Shown: positions 1 through 8,905, numbered from the stretch's first letter. The stretch is DNA of 21,118 bases from Priapulus caudatus (GCF_000485595.1 NW_014577133.1:728821-749938); one strand, 5' to 3'. Notes: generated by a model from the letters alone, not told the origin. Numbers and translations: made by a program.

Positions 1-15
1 CATCACGCCAAGGCA

Positions 16-440
16 TTGTTACACACACACCCACACCCACGCACGCATGACACACAACCCACACCACACACGGCATGGGACCACACACCAGCACCACAAC
101 GTCATGTTCAGCAGCATGTACACCCACACTCCCACGCAACGCATGTACACACACACACACACACGCACGCATGTAACCCACATCCAGCGCATGTACACAC
201 CACGCACACCACTCAGCATGTACACAACAACCACACACGCACGCAGTACCCACACCCACGCACGCATGCACACACACACACACCCACACCCACGCACGCA
301 TGTACACACACACCCACACCCACGCACGCATGTACACCCACACCCACACCCACGCACGCATGTACACACCCACCCACACCCACGCACGCATGTACACACA
401 CACCCACACCCACGCACGCAATCACCCACACGTGTATGCA
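16..440. repeat. CA-rich satellite with a 30-bp minisatellite core
   Basis: Dense CACA/CACGCACGCATG sequence. From about 271 to 420 it settles into an exact 30-bp period, with CACCCACACC then CACGCACGCA recurring at 281, 311, 341, 371 and 401, separated by variants of TGTACACACA. Open frames cross it on both strands only because the unit lacks stop codons in several frames; their products are low-complexity His/Thr/Pro or Cys/Val repeats. No gene is supported here. Confidence 0.9.
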
Positions 441-1148
441 CGCACGCACATATGCAAACGAAACTATTAGTGGCAGACACCGGAGGTTTAGAAGAAACTC
501 TACAGCAAATCAAGTGAAGACTGAGAATGAGAACTAAGGCTGAACGAAAGATAATGTGTTCTATAATGTCACACCTCCGTCCAGGTTCATCCAACAACAC
601 CGAGTCTCCACGTGACATATATGTACATGCATGCATATAGTGACATAAAGGATAGCACTTCAATCACTGCAAACCAAACAGAATTAAACTAAATCTAGAT
701 ACGGAAGCTCACACCTGTAAGGAGAGCATGTGCATGAACAGCAGCAATCAGGAAGTAAGGTACGCGCGAATCGCCGTGACATTGCGCCCGTGAACATACA
801 ACCCTCACCGAAATTCCAACTAATAACATCGTTTCCCAGATGAGTAACACTTTTCACATAATCACTCAGCTATCCTCCGGGTATCATTCTACCGTAACCC
901 ATCACCGTATAGAGAAGCCCCAACCCTTACCTCAGTCATCCTCCACAGTATACGTTACTCTGCCCCTTCATCATGCTTTTATACTAGCTATTAATCCTAC
1001 TTGCTCCTATGTGTTCCTAATCTCCATTATCTAAAGCTCAGCCTAGCCCTCGCCATGTAGTAGTGTCCCCAACCATCTTGATCCATCTATTATTGCCAGC
1101 TACTACTAATAATATTCTATTACCAACTGCTATGTAGTGACCCTAGAC
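441..1148. other. non-coding stretch, nothing recognised
   Basis: Moderately AT-rich unique sequence downstream of the last visible transporter exon on the minus strand. I looked for the next SLC6 exon (rest of TM8 and TM9, with a glutamate-rich EL5 pattern) and did not find one. The short plus-strand frame at 840-1034 has no recognisable motif. It is probably intron. Confidence 0.5.
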
Positions 1149-1392
1149 CTTGATGTTACATACACTACCGCTATATCCCGACTCATCTATCTATCGGGGT
1201 TCCTTCCTGCACTACAGCGTCCTTGATGTTACATACACTACCGCTATATCTCGACTCATCTATCTATCGGGGTTCCTTCCTGCACTACAGCGTCCTTTCT
1301 TCCTGCACTACAGCGTCCTTGATGTTACATACACTACCGCTATATCTCGACTCATCTATCTATCGGGGTTCCTTCCTGCACTACAGCGTCCT
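1149..1392. repeat. 73-bp tandem repeat, three copies plus a 23-bp partial
   Basis: Near-identical units beginning TTGATGTTACATACACTACC start at 1150, 1223 and 1319. The first two are exactly 73 bp apart. The second and third are 96 bp apart because about 23 bp of the unit end (TTCCTGCACTACAGCGTCC) is repeated at roughly 1296-1318. Copies differ by one or two substitutions (TATATCCCG versus TATATCTCG), so the array is young. Confidence 0.92.
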
Positions 1393-1397
1393 TCTAG

Positions 1398-1540
1398 TGC
1401 TGCATTATTCGCTACCATAGGGGGCGCCACCCGTGGTTATTAACATTAAGCGACACACGATCACACGCCCATCCCATGCTGCGTTATTCGTTACACATGG
1501 CGCACCACCCGCGGTTATTCACGTCTAGCGAAGTGCAGGG
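1398..1540. repeat. degenerate 79-bp tandem duplication
   Basis: TGCTGCATTATTCGCTACCA at 1399 and TGCTGCGTTATTCGTTACAC at 1478 begin two diverged copies. Both continue through a GGCGC.CCACCCG.GGTTATT core and end in a TAGCGA/AAGCGA motif. The right-hand copy ends about 20 bp from the donor of the distal TM8 exon, within its downstream intron. Confidence 0.7.
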
Positions 1541-1558
1541 TGTGTAGGCACAACCAAC

Positions 1559-1671
1559 CTGTGATCCCATGCCCAGGGTGAGGATCATGGAAAAGAAGAG
1601 GATGGACCACAGAGCCGATATAGGCAACCGTGTCAGTGCTTCTGGGTACGCGATAAACGCAAGTCCAGCCC
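1559..1671 (-). CDS. SLC6 transporter, distal alternative exon (EL4b/TM8a)
   Basis: An internal exon encoding the second half of EL4 and the first part of TM8 of an SLC6 secondary transporter. It reads [12 protein letters not shown], then [17 protein letters not shown], then ILTLGMGSQ. The acceptor is TTATAG before 1671 and the donor is CAG/GTTGGT after 1559. The exon takes one base from the upstream exon (G plus GG) and ends in phase 0. Its length, 113 nt, equals that of the exon at 3533-3645, which encodes the same segment with 9 of 37 residues changed. The FIAYPEA and WSILFF motifs are family hallmarks. It is intact, with no frameshift. No following exon is visible. I infer that it is used instead of the 3533-3645 exon rather than together with it. 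Transporter function in the plasma membrane is family knowledge. Confidence 0.9.
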
Positions 1672-2464
1672 CTATAATCAACAGGGCAAAAACACGGCAT
1701 GAAAACTAAAATGAAGCCATCGCGTGCTATAGCGTGCGAAGTGACGAGGTGGTGGTCCGGTGCAAAGGGGACATGGAGATCGCCGTGATGTGACGTCGCT
1801 GGTTCAACTGTGATGTGCACAAAATTAACAACAACACGAAAACAAAAGGTCAACAAACAGTAACACTCACGGCAATACCTGCATTGCAACCAGTGGACCT
1901 TGTTAAAAACAGCATAAATAGTTGCCACCGTTGTAAGTCTGAGATTTCATCACTTTTGCGCGATACTTCATGCACAAAGTACACACCATACTAGACACAC
2001 GATATTGGTAATTATTCATGACGTTTCTAACAACAGACCACTGGAACCTATCTATATGTAACTTTTAGGTTAGATATCACAGGACAAAATACCATTCTAT
2101 ACCATCACAACTGTATCAGAAATACATTATGATAATTAAATTGTATACAACATTGCTATAACCTACTCCTGATAGCACGTATGTCTGGTAATCAGCTCAG
2201 GGTCCTCGCATTTAATCCAGCATTTTTACCCTCAACTGAGTAGCTTGTGATGATGCATGGGCCATTTCTTACAAACACAGGCACATTCATAACAAAGGGC
2301 AATACAAACAAAGTCAATGCCACATTGGCTAACTAAGAAATAATGATGATGATAGATAATGCTAATAATGATAACAATTACAATAATTGAAAATGAAAAT
2401 TTTTTCACGGACAACCTTTCGGGTAGATGCGTACCTTGTGATAAATATGTCACTCACGTCATGA
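1672..2464. other. intron, distal part between the two TM8 exons
   Basis: Unique AT-rich sequence between the alternative exons. Minus-strand frames here, including the one that runs in from the exon to about 1928, have no recognisable domain beyond the exon. TACTCCTGATA at 2164-2174 is one of several copies of a motif also found near 3180 and 4240. Nothing else is supported. Confidence 0.55.
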
Positions 2465-2713
2465 AATAGTATAGTATATATAGTATATAGTATATGGTAT
2501 ATGGTACTGTGTAGCCCCGTTATAACGCAATGGTTGGGGTCCATAAAATGTCATAGCAAAAAAGGCGGGGTTATATATACGGGGGCTATATAAGAGCAAA
2601 AAAGGGGGTCCAACGACTCATCGCGTTATATCCGAATTCGCGTAAAATCGGGGTTCCACTGTATATAGTATATGGTATATAGTATATGGTATATATAGTA
2701 TATGGTATATAGT
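2465..2713. repeat. TATAGTATATGGTATA repeat interrupted by a MITE
   Basis: Short AT-rich units (TATAGTATA, TATGGTATA) run from about 2468 to 2506 and resume from 2662 to about 2713. The inserted 155-bp element at 2507-2661 splits what was probably one array. Confidence 0.8.
2507..2661. mobile_element. pogo/Tigger-like MITE with TA target duplication
   Basis: A 155-bp non-coding element flanked by TA on both sides (2505-2506 and 2662-2663). The left end is CTGTGTAGCCCCGTTATAAC; the right end, read on the minus strand, is CAGTGGAACCCCGATTTTAC. Over the outer 22 bases 16 match, giving imperfect terminal inverted repeats. The CAGTGGAACC-type terminus and TA duplication are typical of pogo/Tigger members of Tc1-mariner. 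The interior holds two AGCAAAAAAGG-like direct repeats and no transposase, so it is a non-autonomous derivative. It sits in the intron between the two alternative TM8 exons. Confidence 0.65.
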
Positions 2714-2885
2714 ACCGAAGTGTGACGTCACGTTGGCAAGACAACGTACGAGCTGGTTCTACACAAGCCACTGGCTCCATAACATAATACTGCGTGAAAA
2801 TGTTGTGCGTACGTAAAACACGAGTGTGTGCGCTGCAGACAGCGGTAAAGCATCGGTAGCAAGTCGATCTTACAATATTTAATGA

Positions 2886-2942
2886 ATTTTAAAAAAAAAA
2901 ATTGTTAAAATTTTTTTTTTATTTTTTTCTTTTCTTTCTTTG
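2886..2942. repeat. poly(A)/poly(T) and pyrimidine tract
   Basis: A run of ten A, then a T-rich run moving into TTTCTTTTCTTTCTTTG. It is low complexity; no retroposon body is visible next to it. Confidence 0.8.
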
Positions 2943-3098
2943 CTTTTCACTTCCATCCTTGGGATCTATAAACTCAATAATGCACTCTCAGTGATGTAAC
3001 ATCGGACAAAACAGGGACACGCATTAATGGTAAGAGCATATGGATTGTGGTAGAACAGTTAGTTCCGTTGTCATCCAACGTACGTCATCACTTCGTAT

Positions 3099-3202
3099 CT
3101 ATATATATATAGTTAATATATATATATTATTATATATATAATTATTCAAGTAATAAAGAACAATTATTGTCTTTATTAACTCCTGATATATATATATATA
3201 TG
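3099..3202. repeat. (TA)n tracts flanking an imperfect palindrome
   Basis: TATATA runs lie on both sides of AATAAAGAACAATTATTGTC followed by TTTATT (about 3153-3177). AATAAAGACAAT pairs with ATTGTCTTTATT with one bulged A. The right side reads AACTCCTGATATAT, a motif shared with 2164 and 4239. Confidence 0.7.
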
Positions 3203-3532
3203 CACACACCCGCGCACAGATGCCTAACTACCGTCGCATGCAATATATAAAGAAAACAGAACGTGGGGTTTTTAATACTGCAAACGACTGCTGGAGTGAC
3301 GACTAGCTACTACGTGAATTATGGACATCGACGACGACGACGACGATGGCTCACGGAGACTACACATAGCTAGTGCTCTCTAACATACGTCTCACTATAG
3401 TAACGCCGTCGTCCTAGAGTGCCTTCCTATAGATGACAACCATCACCGCCACAACTCATGCGTGCCTGTGACATCGTTGGCACCACCTGGTAGGTAGGAA
3501 TCAAGAAAAAACGCGCGCGTGCGTCGAGGTAC

Positions 3533-3645
3533 CTGCGTGCCCATGCCGAGGGTCACCAGCATGGAGAAGAACAGGATGGACCAGATCTGAGACATGGGCA
3601 GCTGAGCCACTGCCTCGGGGTATGCGATGAAGGCCAATCCTGCGC
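3533..3645 (-). CDS. SLC6 transporter, proximal alternative exon (EL4b/TM8a)
   Basis: This exon encodes [29 protein letters not shown] and LVTLGMGTQ, the EL4 tip and first half of TM8 of an SLC6 carrier. The acceptor is GGTTGCAG before 3645 and the donor is CAG/GTACCT after 3533. Joined to the exon ending at 4432 it reads [16 protein letters not shown] without a break (phase 1 acceptor); it ends in phase 0. It has the same 113-nt length and phases as the exon at 1559-1671, so the two cannot be joined to each other in frame. In the monoamine and GABA branches this part of TM8 has Gly-x-Asp-Ser, where Asp and Ser bind the second sodium; here it is Gly-Met-Gly-Thr. The exon is intact. It is probably one of a mutually exclusive pair. 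Confidence 0.92.
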
Positions 3646-3744
3646 CTGCAACCGCGACATCCGTGACAAAATAATTTGCACATGCACAACGCATAAACGC
3701 GCGTGGCAGCGAGCACGCAGCACGTGTATATGTACGTACGTCGA

Positions 3745-3776
3745 CACGCACGCACGCACGCACGCACGCACGCACA
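3745..3776. repeat. (ACGC)n microsatellite
   Basis: About seven perfect CGCA units in the intron upstream of the proximal TM8 exon. They follow CACGTGTATATGTACGTACG, an alternating purine-pyrimidine stretch. Confidence 0.9.
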
Positions 3777-4431
3777 CGCTAGTATGGCACGACCATCATA
3801 GACATCACCTGTGATGAAGCTGCAAAACTATTACGAGTTGTAATTTCAAAATTACAACATGCGTGACGAAGATGCCAATGTTAAGAAAAACAAGGTTGAT
3901 CTGAATATAATGCTGTATACTACACACTACGCCCAACCAGATGCTATGTATGTCATACAGCCAAGCCTGCGGTCCAGAGCTTGATAAGCCTTTATAAAAA
4001 ATGCTGTCACTGTACTGTGTAAAAACGAAATATTGAAACATTATCTTTATCAACATGATAGCAGTGTTTGCCAGCTGGTCTGAATGCACTGACATCTAAC
4101 CACCCATACCGTGAACTTTGTAAAATAATTTTAGTTATGTCGCTTATAGCAACAGCTCTCTTTCAAACTCATTTCTTTTATAAATAATATATATATATAT
4201 ACAATAATATCAGGAGTGGATAATAGAGATAATAATCTACTCCTGATAATATAATATACGCATACACATATAGATGTTATAGAAGATTATAAAACATACC
4301 AACGCATTATTAATAAATTAATCTTTAAATACAATAGATACAATTATACTCAAATAATTAAACCGATCCGATTTACACCAATAACAAATACGTTGTTGTT
4401 CGTACATCAACGACATCGTCTCCATGGTTAC
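3777..4431. other. intron between TM7 and TM8 exons
   Basis: This is the rest of the 786-bp intron 3646-4431. It is AT-rich. The minus-strand frame at 3805-4095 is hydrophobic but matches nothing I know and lacks splice-consistent ends. TA repeats near 4185 and a hairpin at 4208-4248 are the only structure seen. Confidence 0.55.
4208..4248. repeat. 41-bp hairpin in a TA-rich setting
   Basis: TATCAGGAGTGGA (4208-4220) and TCTACTCCTGATA (4236-4248) are inverted with one mismatch, around a 15-nt A/T-rich loop. The arm ACTCCTGATA also appears near 2165 and 3179, each time next to AT-rich sequence. It may be the end of a very small MITE family. Confidence 0.6.
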
Positions 4432-4556
4432 CTTTATCTGCGACGTGTTCGACGGCTACTCCCAGCTGATTGGCCATGAAGCCGATAATGCAGAAGATGA
4501 CAAATCCGGCGTAGAAGCTCGTCAGACAGTTGGCCAGCGCCACCACCAGTGCATCA
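4432..4556 (-). CDS. SLC6 transporter exon, TM7 and EL4a
   Basis: A 125-nt exon encoding TM7 and the start of EL4: [41 protein letters not shown]. The acceptor is GTGTTTGCAG before 4556 and the donor AAAG/GTAACC after 4432. Its first base completes the Arg codon left by the TM6 exon (CG plus T), giving NNCYRDAL. Its last base G pairs with either TM8 exon to give a glycine codon. The RDAL...NC.TSF.AGFVIF..IGFMA pattern is diagnostic of SLC6 carriers. The reading frame is clean. Confidence 0.95.
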
Positions 4557-4838
4557 CTGCAAACACGCAAACCGTCGATCAGTGGTTGCCATGGCGATAC
4601 TCTGGCCCCCGCCCCCGTGCCAGCACCACCACCGCCACCGCCACGTGCCGACGGCTAACCAGCAAACTGCTCATGACGCCTTCTAGCGTCACTGGGTGCG
4701 GTGGGTGAGTGGCGATACCAGTGCACAAGTGGCTTCTGGAGGTCGTGTGTGACTAGGGGTGCCACCTGGTGGACGACGTGGTCGTCATGTTAGTCCGCGC
4801 GCTCGCGTGTCTGTGGCTCACCTGGCAACTATACGTAC
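4557..4838. other. intron between TM6 and TM7 exons
   Basis: A 282-bp, relatively GC-rich intron with GT at 4838 and AG at 4557-4558 on the minus strand. The plus-strand frame across it is a shadow. Near 4620 there is a short CCACCACCGCCACCG run. Confidence 0.85.
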
Positions 4839-4942
4839 CGATAGCAATTGTTGTGAAACTTGTTGTAGGACGCCAGAGTTATAAGGCCTCCCCAACACGG
4901 GGACAGTGAGAAGAAAATCTGAACTGCTGCGTCACCCCACAC
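4839..4942 (-). CDS. SLC6 transporter exon, TM6 with unwound substrate segment
   Basis: A 104-nt exon encoding [20 protein letters not shown] and [17 protein letters not shown]6 of SLC6 carriers is broken at the substrate site, and its conserved Ser and Asn contribute to sodium 1 and chloride binding. The [20 protein letters not shown] stretch resembles glycine transporters, which keep a Trp just after the unwound turn; most GABA and monoamine carriers lack it. The acceptor is GTCTGTCCAG before 4942 (phase 0, joining ...TEAK to VW) and the donor is CG/GTACGT after 4839 (phase 2). The frame is clean. The glycine-transporter assignment is from remembered family motifs and is only moderately certain; the SLC6 assignment is firm. 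Confidence 0.95.
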
Positions 4943-5725
4943 CTGGACAGACAAAAATAAAAACACTGCCTGTCAGTGACCACTGTGACGTGGGCAACAC
5001 CAAGCTCCCGACCTCCGATCTCCTCGTCAACACGCTGCCCAGTAGGTGGCGTGACAGACAGCGTGACTGCGGATTCCATCGATCAGCTGTGCGAGGCACT
5101 GGCAACTGCGGTTAATTACTAGACAGAGGTTAGAGATACGCCAATGCAACGCTGAGTCACCCACCGTCGGTCGAGACGTAAGCGGCCTGCAAGATGATTC
5201 ATCGTTAGAAGTGCAAATAGATCCAACAGATACAAATTCAATTAATAGATTATTACGTGCATCTTGAATCCTCTAGATCACTTGGCTGGAATCGATTTGC
5301 GTAGCTAGGGCCCCTGCACCCAAGCCCGTAACTGTTTCATCTTAAAAACAACTTCAGATTCTCAAAACTTAATTTAGAAACAATGAGCAATGGACAGAGC
5401 TAACTCCACAGAGCTAGAATGGGATCTCACGGCACTGCAACGTGAATCCATAATGAAGGATTGTGCGAATTGCCGTGGTTAGAAATTCTTGTTGTGGGGT
5501 TGTGCCGACAAAGGCCAGCTACACAAGTTGGACCAGGATGTACACATGCCTAGAATCAAGACAGCGATTAGGAGAAGTGGAAATGGGTTACGGAATTGGT
5601 GGTATTTTGCTTGCAAGGTTACAGTGATTTTTCGTCTCACCAGCAGTCACGTTTCACTGGCCAGACCACTATCAACCTTTACACACGACACGGATACACT
5701 TCCATCTACCCACAAATTCAAACTT
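4943..5725. other. intron upstream of the TM6 exon, no feature seen
   Basis: Start of the long intron between the TM5/EL3 and TM6 exons. Short frames occur on both strands without family motifs. The segment near 5160-5200 has a plausible acceptor on the minus strand, but no exon is needed there, because the flanking exons join directly in frame. Confidence 0.5.
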
Positions 5726-5940
5726 AAGAGAGAGAGAGAGAGAGAGACAGCAGGAAGTTAACACAGATTAGGCTAGGGGAGAGAGAAGGGCGGAGGAGAG
5801 AGTGAGAGGGAGAGAGGAATATATATATTAGAGAGAAACAGAAAGACAGACACGAGAGAGATGAGCGAGAAAGAAATGAGAGAGAGGGGGAGGGAGGGAG
5901 ATAAAAAAAGATGGGGAGAGAGCAAATGAGATGTAGGAGA
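5726..5940. repeat. (GA)n purine-rich tract
   Basis: GAGAGA repeats with AGGGAGGG and GGAGGAGAG variants, so the minus strand (the transcript) is pyrimidine-rich here. It is intronic. Confidence 0.9.
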
Positions 5941-6073
5941 GTACCGGTTATTTATTCTGCCGTAAACATGCTCCCGGCGTGGGATAAACACACAATCAAC
6001 ACGACCTAGAAACCTGCTGGCTCTTAAGCCACGAAGTCATGAAGCCATCACTACGTCACACACACGTGAGCCC

Positions 6074-7464
6074 CCAGCTTCCGTGAGCCCTATTCACTGC
6101 TTTCTCAGCTTCCACAAACCCTCTCTACGCGACTGGTTCCTCAGGTTCCACAAGCCCTCTCTACGTCACTGCTTTCTCAGCTTCCGCAAGCCCTCTCTAC
6201 CTCACTGCTTTCTCAGCTTCTGCAAGTCCTCTCTACATCACTGGTTCATCAGCTTCCCCAAGCCCTCTCTACGTCACTGCTTTCTCAGCTTTCGCAAGCC
6301 CTCTCTACGTCACTGCTTTCTCAGCTTCCACAAGCCCTGCTGCTACGTCACGTGCTTTCTCAGCTTCCACAAGCCCTCTCTAGCGTCACTGCTTTCTCAG
6401 CTTTCCACAAGCCCTCTCTACGTCACGGCTTTCTCAAGCTTCCACAAGCCCTCTCTACGTCACTGCCTTTCTCCAGCTTCCACAAGCCCTCTCTACGTCA
6501 CTGCTTTCTCAGCTTCCCACAAGCCTCTCTCTACGTCACTGCTTTCTCAGCTTCCACAAGCCCTCTCTACGTCACTGCTTTCTCAGCTTCCACAAGCCCT
6601 CTCTACGTCACTGGTTCTCAGGCTTCTTGAGCCCTTCTACGTCACTGCTTTCTCAGCTTTCGCAAGCCCTCTCTACGTCACTGCTTTCTCAGCTTCCACA
6701 AGCCCTCTCTACGTCACTGCTTTCTCAGCTTCTGCAAGCCCTCTCTACGTCACTGCTTTCTCAGCTTTCGCAAGCCCTCTCTACGCCATTGCTTCCTCAG
6801 CTTCCACAAGAGCCCTCTCTACGTCACTGCTTTTCTCAGCTTCCACAAGCCTCTCTACCGTCCAAGCTGGTTTCTCAGCTTCCACAAGCCCTCTCTACGT
6901 GCACTGCTTTCTCAGCTTCCACAAGCCTCTCTACGTCACTGCTTTCTCTAGCTTCCACAAGCCTCTCTACGTCACTGCTTTCTCAGCTTCTGCAAGCCTC
7001 TCTACGTCACTGCTTTGCTCAGTTTCGCAAAGCGCTCTCTCGTCATCGCTTTCTCAGCTTCCACAAGCCCTCTCGTACGTCACTGCTTTTCTCTCAGCTT
7101 CCACAAGCCCTCTCTACGTCACTGCTTTCTCAGCTTCCACAAGCCCTCTCTACGTCACTGCTTTCTCAGCTTCCACAAGCCCTCTCTACGTCACTGCTTT
7201 CTCAGCTTCCACAAGCCCTCTCTACGTCACTGCTTTCTCAGCTTCTGCAAGCCCTCTCTACGTCACTGCTTTCTCAGCTTTCGCAAGCCCTCTCTACGTC
7301 ACTGCTTTCTCAGCTTCCACAAGCCCTCTCTACGTCACTGCTTTCTCAGCTTCTGCAAGCCCTCTCTACGTCACTGCTTTCTCAGCTTTCGCAAGCCCTC
7401 TCAACGCCATTGCTTCCTCAGTTTCCGTGGGCCCTCTCTACGTCACTGCTTCCTCAGCTTCCGC
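6074..7464. repeat. 36-bp minisatellite, about 38 units
   Basis: The unit, in two parts, is CTTCCACAAGCCCTCTCTAC and GTCACTGCTTTCTCAG. Variants carry CTTTCGCAAG or CTTCTGCAAG in place of CTTCCACAAG, and in the 3' part (about 7220-7400) the three types alternate in a higher-order order. The unit is 36 bp (12 codons) without stops in several frames, so long open frames appear (for example 6083-7522) that encode periodic peptides such as FHKPSLRHCFLS. Single-base indels switch the periodic peptide between frames within the array, which argues against coding. The last unit forms the left edge of the 6.1-kb duplication. Confidence 0.93.
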
Positions 7465-8057
7465 CCTTATACAAGCGGCGATTATTTACTGCGGCAGCTT
7501 CCCATCACTAACGAGCTTGTGACAACTATGTGGAAAAACAAGTTGGCTTCCCTTGTGGCAGCCTTTTCAGCACCAGAGCTGAAAACTGCCAGGCAGCTGG
7601 ATAAATGTTGTGACGGACAGTGGCACTGACCTTGGATAAATACAGATTAGTGGGGCTGTGGAAAAACAAGCACCGAGTGACCTCACTTCTATTGACCCCC
7701 GTGGCGGTGATCTAGTATCAGTGGAGGCAGTAGTGGCAGTGATTGTGGCATTGATAGGAAATGAGGAGATTCTGCAGAATAGAGGATAGTGTGTGATGAT
7801 AGAGGGGAGGAGTCTATACTGCGGCGGGATAGTGGATGTGTGTGTCGGCAGCGGTGTGGGGGGTCTATCCTGGGTCGCGGGCCTCCTAACAATCCACAGT
7901 TTAAATAAACCTAAGAAGCAAAACTCCGCGATGTTTAATTTTCAGTCCGAATCCTAAACCTCGATCATTTGCCAGTCCACACTCCCGCACATTACGTGTA
8001 ACGCGCGGCGTAAGTCACATCCTACTAGCTAGCAAGCCGAGCACCGGCACGCCTTAC
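7465..8057. other. intron sequence, left copy, downstream of TM5/EL3 exon
   Basis: Unique sequence repeated at 13491-14227. It includes one unit of the GATAGAGGGAGGAGTCTAT minisatellite near 7795, which is expanded in the right copy. No coding family is recognised. Confidence 0.5.
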
Positions 8058-8198
8058 CTTAGCTTCAGTGAGTCGGCTGCCACTGTGGGGTGAGGTAGTA
8101 CTCTATGCGCCATCGAGGATCCGGGTAGGGTGAGGCCACGCACGAAGACAGGATGGTGAGAACGCACGTAGGGGAACGTAGCCGTGAAAATAGACTGC
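8058..8198 (-). pseudogene. SLC6 TM5/EL3 exon, frameshifted left copy
   Basis: The same exon as 14228-14362, with the same acceptor (ATTTGCAG... variant, before 8198) and donor (AAG/GTAAGG). It is 141 nt instead of 135 because of several separate single-base insertions (for example CTATTTTCACGG and ATGGCGCATAG against CTATTTCACGG and ATGGGCATAG). The net +6 does not keep the frame between insertions, so the TM5 segment is scrambled. Given the right copy, these may be sequencing errors rather than true mutations. In a collapsed gene model this position would hold the exon that splices to the TM6 exon at 4942. Confidence 0.85.
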
Positions 8199-8285
8199 CT
8201 GCAAATATGCAGAGCAGCAACGACAACATCAGCTACCGCGCAGCGGCGGACGCAGGCAGCGGCCGCTGACCCTCAAGAATAGAAA

Positions 8286-8905
8286 ATGTAATTACTATTA
8301 TTTATTATTAAGTGGATCATCGCGCATTAGCCGTGGCGTCTGGGTTGGCAAGTGTCGCAACCTGGACATTGGATCTGGGGCAGAATGTGCTGTTCCTCGT
8401 AGTGGCGATTATCTGCACTTCTTTGGCAGTGTGGTGGCCAGGGAGTTCCTGAGGTTCTTCTCAAGACGCAATTCTTTATAGAGCCATGGACTCCAATCAC
8501 TCACTGGTACAACTTTCGTCTTAGTGCTCAGCATCCTGCGTAATCTCGATGTCCAAATCTTTGTACTTGGTGAGTTGTCTCTTTCCTTCACCATAATGTT
8601 ATAGTATCATACTGGTACGGCTACGTCAAATAAGCAGGCATCGTTTCTTTCTGTTGTGGAGCGGCTATATGCAGGGCGGTTTTGCAGGTATCGAACGATC
8701 TGTCTGCACTCAATATCCCAATTATGGTAGCATCTCCGCTGTTGGTAACTGGTCTTGGAGTATGTTCATACCACTTTCAGGTACTTGCTCATTAAGTTCA
8801 CTGCAGATTGACAGTGCAAATAGCTGATACGCCTGTTATGGCGGTTTTATGTACTCGGTTAGGCCAGCACTGTGGCATCCAAGAATTAATGACGTGGCTG
8901 AGCCT
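8286..8905 (-). mobile_element. non-LTR retrotransposon 3' remnant, left copy
   Basis: The same element as 14452-15060 with more indels. On the minus strand, fragments of the C-terminal domain of a LINE-type reverse transcriptase ORF can be read, including MVKERD and STKTKVVPV. It ends in a (TAA)n-type tail (AATAATAAATAATAGTAAT at about 8290-8311 on the minus strand). It is a dead, 5'-truncated copy in the intron between the TM4 and TM5 exons. Confidence 0.75.

Larger units (their letters stand above)
2714..3532. other. intron, proximal part between the two TM8 exons
   Basis: Contains an A/T homopolymer tract (about 2886-2942) and a TA-rich region with a palindrome (3099-3202), annotated separately. 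A short GAC/GAT repeat lies near 3330. No coding signal was found other than the exon starting at 3533. Confidence 0.55.

Noticed and set aside
16-663. Long His/Thr-rich (plus) and Cys/Val-rich (minus) frames
   Set aside because: Simple CA-rich satellite read in frames without stops; no secretion signal, domain or splice evidence.
3805-4095. Hydrophobic minus-strand 96-residue frame
   Set aside because: AT-rich intron sequence with no recognised motif, and it is not flanked by splice sites compatible with the neighbouring exons.
5160-5200. A possible additional SLC6 exon
   Set aside because: The TM5/EL3 exon joins the TM6 exon in phase 0 with no missing residues, so no exon is needed, and the short translation matches no family segment.
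6083-7522. A 479-residue open frame with repeats of SFHKPSLRHCFL type
   Set aside because: It is a by-product of a 36-bp minisatellite whose unit lacks stops in several frames. Overlapping frames are equally open, single-base indels move the periodic peptide from frame to frame, and no start context or domain is seen.
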